From an uncultured Faecalibacterium sp. (GTDB lineage: Bacteria > Bacillota > Clostridia > Oscillospirales > Ruminococcaceae), in assembly GCA_944386015.1 (NCBI GenBank), contig CALWZK010000014.1:1-44239 (forward strand): 44,239 nt of DNA, written 5' to 3'. Made by a program: the position numbers and the translations under genes. The notes below the pieces were generated by a model. The model was not told the DNA's origin. It saw only the letters and a program-made list of their open reading frames with translations, and did no database searches. This document shows, piece after piece, positions 26,141 to 34,994 of this stretch. Within the stretch, counting starts at the first letter, position 1, and every line of letters begins with the position of its first letter.

Positions 26141-28997
26141 AATTGTCATCAAAGGGGCCCGGGAGCACAACCTGAAAAACGTCAGTTTGACCCTGCCCCG
26201 GGAAAAATTCATTGTCATGACCGGCCTGTCGGGGTCAGGCAAATCCAGCCTGGCCTTTGACACCATCTACGCCGACGGCCAGCGCCGGTACGTGGAGAGC
26301 CTGTCCAGCTATGCCCGGATGTTCCTGGGCCGGATGGACAAGCCGGACGTGGACGAGATCATAGGCCTGTCGCCGGCCATCTCCATCGACCAGAAGACCA
26401 CCAGCCACAACCCCCGGTCCACCGTGGGCACCGTCACCGAGATCTACGATTATCTCCGTCTGCTCTATGCCCGGATCGGCGTGCCCCACTGCCCGGTCTG
26501 CGGCCGGGTCATCAGCCAGCAGAGCGTGGACGAGATGGTGGACGCCGTCCTCAAGCTGGAGGAGGGCACCAAGTTCCAGGTGCTGGCGCCGGTGGTCCGC
26601 CAGCGCAAGGGCACCCAGCAGAAAGAGCTGGACGCCGCCCGCCGGGGCGGCTACACCCGGGTGAAAATCGACGGCAGCATGTATGACCTGGACGAGGAAA
26701 TCACCCTGGAAAAGAACATCAAGCACACAGTGGAAATTGTGGTGGACCGCCTGGTCATCCGCAAAGGGGTTCGCAGCCGGCTGGCCGACTCCCTGGAGAC
26801 CGCCCTGGGCCTCACCGGCGGCGTGGCCGAGGTGGAGGTGATCGGCGGCGACACCATGACCTTCAGCCAGAACTTCGCCTGCCCCGAGCACGGCATTTCC
26901 ATCAGTGAGCTGACCCCCCGGCTGTTCTCCTTCAACAATCCCCAGGGCGCCTGTGAAAAATGCACCGGCCTGGGCATCTTCATGAAGGTGGACGAGGACC
27001 GGATCATCCCCAACCGCAGCCTGTCCATCCGCCAGGGTGCCATCAAGGCCAGCGGCTGGTATTACGCCGAGGGCTCGGTCAGCGAGATGTACTACAACGC
27101 CCTGGGCAAAAAGTACGGCTTCACCCTGGATACCCCCATCAAGGAGTTCAGTAAGCCGGCCCTGAACGCCCTGCTCTACGGCACCAACGGGGAAAAGCTG
27201 GAGCTCCACCGCACCAATGAATTCGGCAGCGGCAAGTATTACGGGGAGTTCGAGGGCATTGTGGAAAACCTGGAGCGCCGGTTCCGGGAGACCAACAGCG
27301 AGTGGATCAAGGAAGAGATCGCCGGGGTGATGTCCAGTGTGGAATGCCCCGCCTGCCACGGCCAGCGGCTCAAGCCGGTGGTGCTGGCGGTCACGGTGGG
27401 GGATGTGAACATCAGCCAGTTCTGTGAGATGTCCATCCGGGACGAGCTGAACTTCATCCGGGAAAACGAGGGCAGGCTCACCGAAAAACAGCGCCAGATC
27501 GGCGGCCAGATCCTGAAGGAAATCCGCACCCGCCTGGAGTTCCTCCAGAGCGTGGGCCTGGACTACCTGACCCTGGCCCGGTCGGCAGGGACCCTGTCGG
27601 GCGGCGAAAGCCAGCGCATCCGCCTCACCACCCAGATCGGCAGCGCCCTGTCGGGGGTGCTGTATGTGCTGGATGAGCCCTCCATCGGCCTCCACCAGCG
27701 GGACAACGACAAGCTGATTGCCACCCTGAAGCACCTGCGGGACCTGGGCAACACCGTCATCGTGGTGGAACACGATGAGGACACCATACGGGCCGCCGAC
27801 TATATTGTGGATGTGGGCCCCGGGGCCGGGGTCCACGGCGGCGAGATTGTGGCCGCCGGCAAGGTGAAGGACATCTGCAAGGTCAAGCGGAGCATCACCG
27901 GCGACTATCTGTCGGGCCGCAAGCGGATTGCGGTGCCCCAGACCCGCCGCACCGGCAACGGCCACTGCCTGCGGGTGCTGGGGGCCCGGGAAAACAACCT
28001 CCACAACCTGACGGTGGATTTCCCCCTGGGGACCTTCACCTGCGTCACCGGCATCTCGGGGTCGGGCAAATCCAGCCTGGTGAATGAGATCCTCTACAAG
28101 ACCCTGGCAGGGGAGCTGAACGGCGCCCGCACCCGCCCCGGCAAAAACGACGGGGTGGAGGGCCTGGAGTATGTGGACAAGGTGATCGGCATCGACCAGC
28201 AGCCCATCGGCCGCACCCCCCGCTCCAACCCCGCCACCTACACCGGGGTGTTCAACGACATCCGCTCGGTCTTTGCCCAGACCCAGGACGCCAAAATGCG
28301 GGGCTATGGCCCCGGCCGGTTCAGCTTCAACGTCAAGGGGGGCCGGTGCGAGGCCTGCGAAGGCAACGGCATCCTGCAGATTGAGATGCACTTTCTGCCC
28401 GACGTCTATGTGCCCTGCGAGGTCTGCAAGGGCGCCCGGTACAACCGGGAGACCCTGGAGGTCAAGTACAAGGAAAAGACCATCTCGGACGTGCTGAACA
28501 TGACGGTGGAGGAGGCCTGCGTCTTTTTTGCCAACCAGCCCAAGATTGCCCGCAAGCTCCAGACCCTGCTGGATGTGGGCCTGGGATATGTGACGCTGGG
28601 CCAGAGCGCCACCACCCTGTCGGGCGGCGAGGCCCAGCGGGTCAAGCTGGCCAACGAGCTGGCCCGCCGCTCCACCGGCAAGACGGTGTATATCCTGGAC
28701 GAGCCCACCACCGGCCTCCACATTGCAGATGTCCACCGCCTGATCGAGGTGCTGCAGAAGCTGGTGGATGCCGGCAACACGGTGATTGTCATCGAGCACA
28801 ACCTGGATCTGATCAAGTGCGCCGATTATATCATTGACCTTGGCCCCGAAGGGGGCAGCGCCGGCGGCGAAATTGTGGCCACCGGCACCCCCGAGCAGGT
28901 GGCCCAGGTGCCCGGCAGCTTCACCGGCCAGTACCTGAAAACCATGCTGGAGCGGGACCGCCAGGCCCGGCAGCAGGAAGAATCTGAAAAAAATTAA
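26127..28997 (+). CDS. uvrA: Excinuclease ABC subunit A
   Basis: DNA-damage sensor ATPase that delivers UvrB to lesions. The 956-residue protein has two ABC ATPase modules: Walker [10 protein letters not shown] (33-41) and GISGSGKSS in the second half, with signatures [11 protein letters not shown] and [12 protein letters not shown]. Zinc-finger Cys pairs are visible (CPVC, CEKC, CEAC, CEVC). The start is a TTG at 26127, preceded by AAAGGAAG at 9-base spacing and overlapping the end of uvrB. No ATG in frame would keep the conserved N-terminus. No terminator hairpin is seen between its stop and the tRNA promoter. Confidence 0.98.
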   Translation: MANDKIVIKGAREHNLKNVSLTLPREKFIVMTGLSGSGKSSLAFDTIYADGQRRYVESLSSYARMFLGRMDKPDVDEIIGLSPAISIDQKTTSHNPRSTVGTVTEIYDYLRLLYARIGVPHCPVCGRVISQQSVDEMVDAVLKLEEGTKFQVLAPVVRQRKGTQQKELDAARRGGYTRVKIDGSMYDLDEEITLEKNIKHTVEIVVDRLVIRKGVRSRLADSLETALGLTGGVAEVEVIGGDTMTFSQNFACPEHGISISELTPRLFSFNNPQGACEKCTGLGIFMKVDEDRIIPNRSLSIRQGAIKASGWYYAEGSVSEMYYNALGKKYGFTLDTPIKEFSKPALNALLYGTNGEKLELHRTNEFGSGKYYGEFEGIVENLERRFRETNSEWIKEEIAGVMSSVECPACHGQRLKPVVLAVTVGDVNISQFCEMSIRDELNFIRENEGRLTEKQRQIGGQILKEIRTRLEFLQSVGLDYLTLARSAGTLSGGESQRIRLTTQIGSALSGVLYVLDEPSIGLHQRDNDKLIATLKHLRDLGNTVIVVEHDEDTIRAADYIVDVGPGAGVHGGEIVAAGKVKDICKVKRSITGDYLSGRKRIAVPQTRRTGNGHCLRVLGARENNLHNLTVDFPLGTFTCVTGISGSGKSSLVNEILYKTLAGELNGARTRPGKNDGVEGLEYVDKVIGIDQQPIGRTPRSNPATYTGVFNDIRSVFAQTQDAKMRGYGPGRFSFNVKGGRCEACEGNGILQIEMHFLPDVYVPCEVCKGARYNRETLEVKYKEKTISDVLNMTVEEACVFFANQPKIARKLQTLLDVGLGYVTLGQSATTLSGGEAQRVKLANELARRSTGKTVYILDEPTTGLHIADVHRLIEVLQKLVDAGNTVIVIEHNLDLIKCADYIIDLGPEGGSAGGEIVATGTPEQVAQVPGSFTGQYLKTMLERDRQARQQEESEKN

Positions 28998-29006
28998 AAA
29001 TTGCGC

Positions 29007-29035
29007 TTGACAAGCTGCCCCAATCTGAGTATAAT
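29007..29035 (+). promoter_or_regulatory. Promoter of tRNA-Pro
   Basis: Exact consensus TTGACA (29007-29012), 17-base spacer, TATAAT (29030-29035), 43 bases before the tRNA, as expected for a stable RNA gene. Confidence 0.92.
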
Positions 29036-29078
29036 AGCCCATGTCGCCCCGCTCTGGTAGGATCGCGGAGGTTGATAT

Positions 29079-29156
29079 CCGGGTGTAGCGCAGTTTTGGT
29101 AGCGCGCTTGAATGGGGTTCAAGAGGCCGTGAGTTCGATTCTCGCCACTCGGACCA
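29079..29156 (+). tRNA. tRNA-Pro (anticodon GGG)
   Basis: Full cloverleaf can be folded by hand: acceptor CCGGGTG/CACTCGG (one G-T pair) with discriminator A and encoded CCA; D stem GCGC/GCGC; anticodon stem CTTGA/TCAAG with loop ATGGGGT, giving anticodon GGG; a 5-base variable loop; T arm GTGAG-TTCGATT-CTCGC. It reads CCC (and probably CCT) codons. It has its own consensus promoter, and a terminator follows within a few bases. Confidence 0.96.
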
Positions 29157-29158
29157 GA

Positions 29159-29206
29159 AAGTCCGGGCTGTATCTCAAAGAAGATGCAGCCCGGGCTTTT
29201 TTATTT
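29159..29206 (+). terminator. Intrinsic terminator after tRNA-Pro
   Basis: Stem GTCCGGGCTG-ATCT / AGAT-CAGCCCGGGC with a small internal mismatch, followed by TTTTTTATTTT. It ends 25 bases before the NERD gene start, so that gene probably relies on read-through or a promoter I cannot see. Confidence 0.9.
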
Positions 29207-29230
29207 TGCAAAAGAAGGTACAAGACGTTG

Positions 29231-30007
29231 ATGAAATGGTTTTCAGCACTCAGGGCCCTGCTGGGGCATGACCCTGCCCGGGACAAAGGGGCCCGGGGGG
29301 AGGATCTGGCGGCGGCCAAACTGGCCGAAACAGGCTGGTTCCGGGTCAAGGGCCTCTGCCTGCGGAATGTCTATCTGCCGGCAGGGGAGGGGGCTACCAC
29401 CGAGGTGGATCTGCTCTACCTGACCCGGAAGGGGATTTATGTCCTGGAGAGCAAGAACTACACCGGCCGGATCTACGGGGAAGAGGCCTGGCAGAACTGG
29501 ACGGCCTCGGTCTGTGTGGGGCGCAGCTGGCTGGGCCGGCCCAAAACCGAGCAGCACACTTTCTATAACCCCATCCGCCAGAATGCCGGCCATCTCCGGG
29601 CGCTGAGGGATCTGGTGGGGGAGGAAGTGCCCCTGTGGTCGGTGGTCGTGTTTTCGGGCCAGTGCCGGCTGGCGGACGTCGGCTGGGACAGCGACGACAC
29701 GGCGGTCTGCCGGGTGGAAGAGCTGCCCCGGGTGCTGCGGAAGCTGGGCCGGAAAAAGGTGCTGTCCCGGCGGCAGGTGCGGGCGCTGTACGACCAGCTG
29801 GAACCCTACACCCGGGCCACCTGGGGCGAAAAGTTTGCCCACCTGTGCCAGGTGCAGGAGAAAGAAAAGGCGGCGGCCCATCCGCGCCGCTGCCCCTGGT
29901 GCGGAGGGACCCTGGTGGTGCGGACGGCCCGCCAGGGCCGGTATGCGGGCCGGTCTTTCTATGGCTGCTCCAACTATCCCGACTGCCGGTACAAGCGGGA
30001 TCTGTGA
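29231..30007 (+). CDS. NERD-domain nuclease-like protein with topoisomerase-type zinc finger
   Basis: The 258-residue protein has two parts. An N-terminal NERD domain (about 15-135) shows PD-(D/E)XK-like residues: Glu 24, Asp 60 in TEVDLLYL, and ESK 73-75. A C-terminal topoisomerase-I-type zinc finger has CPWC and, 20 residues on, CSNYPDC. NERD proteins are predicted DNA-processing enzymes, but their biochemical role is largely unknown. The start is uncertain: the ATG at 29231 has AAGAAGG 12 bases upstream, and the TTG at 29228 just before it has the better 9-base spacing. A weak hairpin GGAAAAG/CTTTTCC follows the stop at 30013-30033. Confidence 0.88.
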   Translation: MKWFSALRALLGHDPARDKGARGEDLAAAKLAETGWFRVKGLCLRNVYLPAGEGATTEVDLLYLTRKGIYVLESKNYTGRIYGEEAWQNWTASVCVGRSWLGRPKTEQHTFYNPIRQNAGHLRALRDLVGEEVPLWSVVVFSGQCRLADVGWDSDDTAVCRVEELPRVLRKLGRKKVLSRRQVRALYDQLEPYTRATWGEKFAHLCQVQEKEKAAAHPRRCPWCGGTLVVRTARQGRYAGRSFYGCSNYPDCRYKRDL

Positions 30008-30136
30008 GGCCGGGAAAAGTCCGCCTCTTTTCCTGAATGTACAGAATATATGACGCAAACTGTGCAGCATACACAAAAATTGTGAAAACTGAATCCGCAA
30101 AATGCGAAAATCAAGTGAAAGTTTGCCTTCAAACTA

Positions 30137-30166
30137 TTTACAAATCCGTAACAGCTGCGTTAAACT
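30137..30166 (+). promoter_or_regulatory. Candidate promoter of the secreted C39-like gene
   Basis: TTTACA (30137-30142), 18-base spacer, TAAACT (30161-30166), in a conspicuously A/T-rich stretch (30040-30185) unlike the rest of the window. Confidence 0.45.
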
Positions 30167-30204
30167 AGTGTCATAAAGTTTATTCAGGAAGGGAAGAGGC
30201 AAGC

Positions 30205-31239
30205 TTGGAAACACAGAAAACATGGCGCCGCCGTGCAGCGGCGCTGGTTTTGGCAGCAATGCTGCTGGTCACCTGTATGCCCTGCGCATGGGCCGCAGAT
30301 TTGAATGTAGACGCGGGATTTTATCTGAAACAAAGCCGGAGCGGCACCTGCACCCTGACGGCAGCCGCCATGATGCTCCGACGCCGGGCCTATCTGGACG
30401 GCCGGTCGGACTGGGTGGACGTCACCGAAAACAGCGTCCGCTCGGCGGCCTGGTCCAACGGCCTGGCCCACAGCTTTACATACAAGTCCATGAAGGTGCT
30501 GTACGCCACTCTTCCGTCGGACAACACCGTCAAAACCCAGACCCTGATCAACCTGCTGGCCGCTCACCCCGAGGGCATTGTCCTCTATGACCGGACCGAG
30601 CCCCACGCGGTGCTGCTGACCGATTACACCAACGGCACGTTCTATTGCTCCGATCCCGCCGGCAACATCTCGGCCGGCCGGGTGCCCATCTCCGAGGCCA
30701 GCGTCTCGATGGCAGATTCCTCCTGCTACTGGTACATCGCCGAGGATCAGAATGCCACAGTGCCCACCACCAGCGACCTCCAGCTGTCGGGTGTGACCTA
30801 CCCGGTCAACGTCCACACCGGCTCGGGGATGAGCCTCAGCGGCACCGTCACCGCCACCGCCGGCAGCACCCTGGCTGAGGTGGCCGTCCTGGTGGAGGAC
30901 GCCGCAGGCAACACAGTGATGAGCGCATCCGCCGCCCTCACCGGCGCCGAATCCAGCTGGTCCATGCGGGAAGTGGACAACCAGATCCTGTTTGGCACCC
31001 TGCCCGCCGGCAGCTACCAGTTCCTGGTGATTGCCGAGGACACCACCGGCGACAGCCTGTGCTTCAGCAGCAACTTCACTGTGTCGGATGCTGCTGCCAG
31101 CAGCGGCACCTACTGGTCGGCCCAGGACCCCGAAGGCACCATGCTCCAGGAAGAGCTGGTGTCTGTGGAGCAGCAGCCTGCAGGAGAGTCCGCCACTGGC
31201 CTGGATGGCTTCTTCAGTTTCCTGGATCAGCTGTTCTGA
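30205..31239 (+). CDS. Secreted C39-like (papain-fold) cysteine peptidase-like protein
   Basis: The 344-residue protein has a clear signal peptide: a basic start (KTWRRR), a hydrophobic core to about residue 23, and likely cleavage after AWA near residue 30. The next 150 residues resemble a C39-type papain fold: GTCTLTAAAMML places the candidate nucleophile at Cys 49, and EPHAVLLTDY (His 134) and YCSDP (Asp 150) are the expected partners. A beta-rich region (about 190-295) follows, then a Ser/Ala/Gln linker and a hydrophobic end GFFSFLDQLF. Substrate unknown; peptide or cell-wall cleavage is a guess. The start is a TTG at 30205, with GGAAGGGAAGAGG just upstream. Convergent with spoIID. Confidence 0.65.
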   Translation: METQKTWRRRAAALVLAAMLLVTCMPCAWAADLNVDAGFYLKQSRSGTCTLTAAAMMLRRRAYLDGRSDWVDVTENSVRSAAWSNGLAHSFTYKSMKVLYATLPSDNTVKTQTLINLLAAHPEGIVLYDRTEPHAVLLTDYTNGTFYCSDPAGNISAGRVPISEASVSMADSSCYWYIAEDQNATVPTTSDLQLSGVTYPVNVHTGSGMSLSGTVTATAGSTLAEVAVLVEDAAGNTVMSASAALTGAESSWSMREVDNQILFGTLPAGSYQFLVIAEDTTGDSLCFSSNFTVSDAAASSGTYWSAQDPEGTMLQEELVSVEQQPAGESATGLDGFFSFLDQLF

Positions 31240-31260
31240 TTGTTCCCAGAATAAGACGAG

Positions 31261-31297
31261 GGCCCCGGCGCTGTCTTGAAACGCCGGGGCCTTTTTG
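31261..31297 (+). terminator. Intrinsic terminator between the C39-like gene and spoIID
   Basis: Perfect 10-bp stem GGCCCCGGCG/CGCCGGGGCC with an 11-base loop and TTTTT on the plus strand. On the minus strand it lies just after the spoIID stop and may also serve that gene. Confidence 0.93.
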
Positions 31298-31309
31298 TTC
31301 CTGGGGGGA

Positions 31310-32338
31310 TCAGGGTTCCAGGGTGGTGCCGGGGAAATAGTGGGCCAGGATCTCAATCCAGCTTTTCCCCTGCTCCGCCATGGCCTTGGCGCCCCACTGG
31401 CTCAGCCCCACCCCGTGGCCATAGCCCCGGGTGGTGATGGCAAAGCCGTCCCCCTGGTGCTGGATGGAAAAGCAGCTGCTCCGCAGCCCCAGGGCACTGC
31501 GCAGGGCGGTGCCCTGGACGGTCTGGCCGCAGACCGGCAGGCTGTCCACATAGCCCGAAGGGGTGTAGCTGGGGGTGCCGAACCAGGCCGAGGGGTCCAC
31601 CTCCCCGGTGGAGATCCCCAGGGAGGAGGCCAGGGCAGCGCTGACCTGCTGGTCCGACAGGGTGACGGTCACCTCATAGTCCTGGGCATTGCGGTCGGTG
31701 CTGCTGTCCACTGCGGTGAGATAGGGCAGGGCGGTGCCCCAGACGTACTGACTGGACTCGGTCTGGCCGTTGGAGATGGCAAAGTAGCTGGTGCCGGCGG
31801 GGGCGCCGTCGTAGTACACCACCTGGTTCAGCACCGACCCCAGCACCGCGGACAGCCGGTCGTAGTTGGCCTCATAGGCGGTGCCCCAATAGCTCCGCAG
31901 GACGGTGTCGGTGAGGCAGCCCTGCCGCCGGGCCGGGTCCACCGTCAGCCAGGGATCATCTTGATCGGCCCGGTGGTCCCGGCAGTAGAGGATGTAGCTG
32001 TGGCAGGCCACCGCCTGGGCCTTCAAAGCCTCGTCGGGCCAGCTCACCGGCATCTCGGAGGCCACCGCCCCGATGATGTAGTCCTTCATGGAGAGGGTGA
32101 AGGTCTGGCCGCTGTCCTCGTCGCAGAGCACCACCTGGGTGTCCTCTGCGCCGCCCAGGCCTGTCAGCCCGGCCAGACCGCCGGGTTCCCGGGCCGGGGC
32201 AGACGAGGCCGGGGCGCTGGCGGCAGGGCCGGAGGCCGCCGCCCCCAGCAGCCGCCCCGCCATCCGGTAGCCCGCCACAGGCAGGGCGGCCCCCAGCACC
32301 AGCAGCAGGGCCCACAAAACAAGGATCACTTTTTTCAC
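31310..32338 (-). CDS. spoIID: SpoIID/LytB-domain protein
   Basis: In spore formers SpoIID is a lytic transglycosylase that trims peptidoglycan during engulfment, acting with SpoIIP and SpoIIM. The 342-residue protein has an N-terminal membrane anchor (about residues 4-25), an Ala/Ser/Pro-rich linker, and the SpoIID domain: EMPVSWPDEALKAQAVACHSY, with the expected catalytic Glu in EMP, and the C-terminal GYGHGVGLSQWGAKAMA hallmark. I start at the GTG at 32338, since AAAGGAGG (32350-32357) precedes it by 11 bases; the longer ORF to 32455 has no anchor-like start. No other engulfment genes are in the window, so a non-sporulation LytB-like role remains possible. Confidence 0.87.
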   Translation of the reverse strand: MKKVILVLWALLLVLGAALPVAGYRMAGRLLGAAASGPAASAPASSAPAREPGGLAGLTGLGGAEDTQVVLCDEDSGQTFTLSMKDYIIGAVASEMPVSWPDEALKAQAVACHSYILYCRDHRADQDDPWLTVDPARRQGCLTDTVLRSYWGTAYEANYDRLSAVLGSVLNQVVYYDGAPAGTSYFAISNGQTESSQYVWGTALPYLTAVDSSTDRNAQDYEVTVTLSDQQVSAALASSLGISTGEVDPSAWFGTPSYTPSGYVDSLPVCGQTVQGTALRSALGLRSSCFSIQHQGDGFAITTRGYGHGVGLSQWGAKAMAEQGKSWIEILAHYFPGTTLEP

Positions 32339-32648
32339 GCTGGAACCAGCCTCCTTTCTGGGAAAGAGGATACCACCGGTTGGGTGCGGGAAAGGCCGAA
32401 ACCTGCCCGGAACTGTACCGGCCCCAGCGACGAAATATGAATAAAATCGGAACATTCTCGAAATATTTGGTATTTGGGGCCGGGGTTTGACAGTTTTGAC
32501 TTGAATTTATTTAACAAAAGCGATATCATAAGCACATCCGTTGTAATTTATAGGAAAGGGGATTGCCCGAACCCAGAATAAGGCAAACCGAAGAACACCG
32601 GCTGCAGGTTCTCTCTGCAGCTGCAAGGAAAAGGGAAGGGGATTTGTC
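32339..32648. promoter_or_regulatory. Divergent spoIID / citrate synthase intergenic region
   Basis: About 310 bases with no gene. The plus side holds two overlapping promoter candidates (32487-32529), then a leader with the perfect hairpin GCTGCAG/CTGCAGC (32601-32621) just before the citrate synthase RBS. The minus side holds the spoIID Shine-Dalgarno sequence. I see no convincing sporulation-sigma promoter for spoIID. Confidence 0.5.
32487..32529 (+). promoter_or_regulatory. Overlapping promoters of citrate synthase
   Basis: Pair 1: TTGACA (32487-32492), 17 bases, TTTAAC (32510-32515). Pair 2: TTGAAT (32501-32506), 17 bases, TATCAT (32524-32529). Either or both may be used. Confidence 0.55.
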
Positions 32649-34010
32649 ATGATGACCAATTTGGGAGCCAAAGAGAATGAGGCCATGAAGACCCTCTGCG
32701 AAGAGTATCTGTCCAATAACTATATCGACCCAGAGACCAGCGAGCGTCTGGGGGTCAAGCGCGGCCTGCGAAACCCGGACGGTACCGGCGTCCTGGCGGG
32801 CCTGACCAACGTCTGTGACGTTGTGGGCTACCGCAAGGACCAGGAAGGCCATATCATCCCGATTCCCGGCCGCCTGATCTACCGCGGCGTCAACATCAAC
32901 GAGATTGTGGAGGAGGCCTACCGCAACGACCGCTTTGTCTTTGAGGAAGTGATCTGGCTGCTGCTGTTCGGCAGCCTGCCCAACAAAAAGCGGCTGGAAA
33001 ACTTCCGGGAGATTTTGGCCGAACACCGGGATCTGCCCGAGGGCTTCATGGACACCATGAACGCCCCTTCGCCCAACATCATGAACAAGATGCAGCGGTG
33101 TGTGCTGGGCATGTACTCCTACGATGACAACCCTGAGGATCTGAGCCTGGAGAACCTGCTGCACCAGAGCATCGTGCTGATCGGCGGCATGCCCACCATG
33201 ATGGTGAACGCCTACCAGATGAAGCGCCGCTTCTACGACAAGCAGAGCATGTTCTTCCATCTGCCCCAGCCGGGCCACTGCACCGCCGAGCACATCCTCA
33301 GCACCTACCGCCCCGACCAGAAGTTCACCCACGAGGAAGCCAAGCTGCTGGACACCTGCCTGCTGCTCCACGCCGACCACGGCGGCGGCAACTGCTCCAC
33401 CTTTGCCACCCGTGTGGTGTCCTCCTCCGGTTCGGACACCTATTCGGCCATTGCCGCAGGCATCGGCGCTCTGAAGGGCCCCAAGCACGGCGGCGCCAAC
33501 CTGGCAGTCAACCGCCAGCTGAAAGATATCCTGGCCCACGTGGAAAACTATGACGACGACGACGAGGTCCGGGAATACCTCCGCCGAATCCTGCGCAAGC
33601 AGGCCGGCGACGGCAGCGGCCTGATCTACGGCATGGGCCACGCGGTCTACACCATCAGCGACCCCCGCGAGGTGATCCTGAAGGAGCGGGCCCGCCATCT
33701 GGCCTACGAGAAGGGCTTTGAGGCCGAGTACAATATGCTGTGCAGCATCGAGCGGCTGGCCCCGGCCATCTTTGCCGAGGAAAAGGGCAGCGCCAAACCC
33801 GTCTGCGCCAACGTGGACCTGTTCAGCGGCCTGATCTACCAGATGCTGGGCATCTCGGAGGACCTGTACACCCCGCTGTTCGCCATCGCCCGTCTGCCGG
33901 GCTGGTGCGCCCACCGGATCGAGGAAGTGGTGTTTGCCAACCGCATCATCCGCCCGGCCTACAAGTATCTGGGCGTGCGGCAGCGCTACAAGCCCCTCGA
34001 GGAGCGGTGA
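32649..34010 (+). CDS. gltA: Citrate synthase family protein
   Basis: Condenses acetyl-CoA and oxaloacetate to citrate. In anaerobes with a partial TCA cycle this feeds 2-oxoglutarate, and hence the glutamate made by gdhA/gltBD in this window. The 453-residue protein shows HADHGGGNCSTFATR (241-255), the catalytic His 280 in KHGGAN, His 331 in GMGHAVYT and Asp 390 in NVDLFSG, the complete active-site triad. Two adjacent ATG codons (32649, 32652) follow AAGGGG; I take the first. The length and N-terminal extension match the Gram-positive citrate/methylcitrate synthase group. 2-methylcitrate synthase activity cannot be excluded. Confidence 0.92.
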   Translation: MMTNLGAKENEAMKTLCEEYLSNNYIDPETSERLGVKRGLRNPDGTGVLAGLTNVCDVVGYRKDQEGHIIPIPGRLIYRGVNINEIVEEAYRNDRFVFEEVIWLLLFGSLPNKKRLENFREILAEHRDLPEGFMDTMNAPSPNIMNKMQRCVLGMYSYDDNPEDLSLENLLHQSIVLIGGMPTMMVNAYQMKRRFYDKQSMFFHLPQPGHCTAEHILSTYRPDQKFTHEEAKLLDTCLLLHADHGGGNCSTFATRVVSSSGSDTYSAIAAGIGALKGPKHGGANLAVNRQLKDILAHVENYDDDDEVREYLRRILRKQAGDGSGLIYGMGHAVYTISDPREVILKERARHLAYEKGFEAEYNMLCSIERLAPAIFAEEKGSAKPVCANVDLFSGLIYQMLGISEDLYTPLFAIARLPGWCAHRIEEVVFANRIIRPAYKYLGVRQRYKPLEER

Positions 34011-34013
34011 TCT

Positions 34014-34811
34014 ATGCGGAAATATATTGCCGGCGTGCTGACGGCCGGCGTTCTGTTCTGCGCGCTGCGCTGGGCTGACCTTGCCCTGTGGACCGACCGG
34101 GAGACCGGCCTTGTCACCGCCGGCCCGGTCTGGGCGCGGTATCTGGTCCTGGCTGTGCTGGCGGGGCTGGCCCTGCTGGCAGGGTACCGGTCGGCGGGCC
34201 CGGCGGGGGAAGTGTCCCGGCCCCGGACCCGTAAGGCGGCGCTGGCCCTGAGCGTGCCGGCCTTTGCGGCGGGCGCGCTGTATCTGGCGCAGGGCGTGCT
34301 GGACCTGCTCGGGGCGGCGGGCGTACCTGACCTTGCCCGCGGCGTGCTGGAAGTGCTGTGCGCCCTCTGGCTGGAGTGTCTGGGCCAGCACTGGCTGCTG
34401 GCCGGCCTGCGCAGCCAGCGCCGCGCATCCGCCCCGCCCCCGGCTTTGCTCGGGGTGCTGGGCAGCCTCGTCTTTGTCTGGGACGTGCTGGCCAGCTTTA
34501 TGACCAACGGTTCCAGCTGGCACCGCACCATCCCTACCGCGGCGGTGTGGCAGGCGCTGGCGGCTCTGCTTTTGCTGGCGGCTGTGCTGCGGGCGGTCTG
34601 CCTGCCCGGCGCGGCCAGCCCCAGGAGCCTGTGCCGCTGCGGGCTGCTGGCCTGGATGCTCTGCTTTGCCTGGCAGGCGCCCCGGTGCGCCCTTTTGCCG
34701 GCCGGCCCGGGGGACTGGGGCATGGCGGTGCTGGGGCTGCTGGGGGGCGTGTGCGCCCTGCTGTGCGCCAGCCCGGAGCCGCTGCGGCGGGGCAGCCATG
34801 CCGCTGGATGA
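34014..34811 (+). CDS. Small multi-pass membrane protein, unknown
   Basis: The 265-residue protein is dominated by Leu/Ala/Gly/Val, with about six hydrophobic segments (for example residues 5-20, 43-60, 77-95 and the stretches around 145-160, 180-198 and 225-255). The loops are short and Arg-rich, with several Cys near the C-terminal half. I recognise no domain. GAGGAG lies 9 bases before the ATG, overlapping the end of the citrate synthase gene whose stop is 3 bases upstream, so the two are co-transcribed. Codon use is G/C-ended like its neighbours, which supports a real gene. Confidence 0.75.
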   Translation: MRKYIAGVLTAGVLFCALRWADLALWTDRETGLVTAGPVWARYLVLAVLAGLALLAGYRSAGPAGEVSRPRTRKAALALSVPAFAAGALYLAQGVLDLLGAAGVPDLARGVLEVLCALWLECLGQHWLLAGLRSQRRASAPPPALLGVLGSLVFVWDVLASFMTNGSSWHRTIPTAAVWQALAALLLLAAVLRAVCLPGAASPRSLCRCGLLAWMLCFAWQAPRCALLPAGPGDWGMAVLGLLGGVCALLCASPEPLRRGSHAAG

Positions 34812-34897
34812 TTGGCTAAAATTACTGAAAATTCTTGAATGAAAGAATATAAAACTTACAAAAATGGAAAATGGCTTGTTATTTGTTTGGCAGGCTC

Positions 34898-34926
34898 TTG
34901 AAGGTTTTGGATTTTTGTTCTATAAT
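34898..34926 (+). promoter_or_regulatory. Promoter of gap
   Basis: TTGAAG (34898-34903), 17-base spacer, TATAAT (34921-34926), preceded by a strongly A/T-rich stretch (34815-34890) that may act as an UP element. That stretch includes an ATTCTT/AAGAAT inverted repeat (34831-34848). Confidence 0.8.
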
Positions 34927-34994
34927 AAAGACACCGTGGACACCGTGAAATTGATCCAGATTCCAAGGGTAAAAATTTTAGGAGGTACTATACA

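Noticed and set aside
29079..29156. tRNA-Pro 3' end as an attachment site for a mobile element
   Set aside because: No integrase and no repeat of the tRNA end elsewhere in the window.
29072..29230. Upstream in-frame extension of the NERD protein
   Set aside because: It would translate the tRNA-Pro gene and its terminator.
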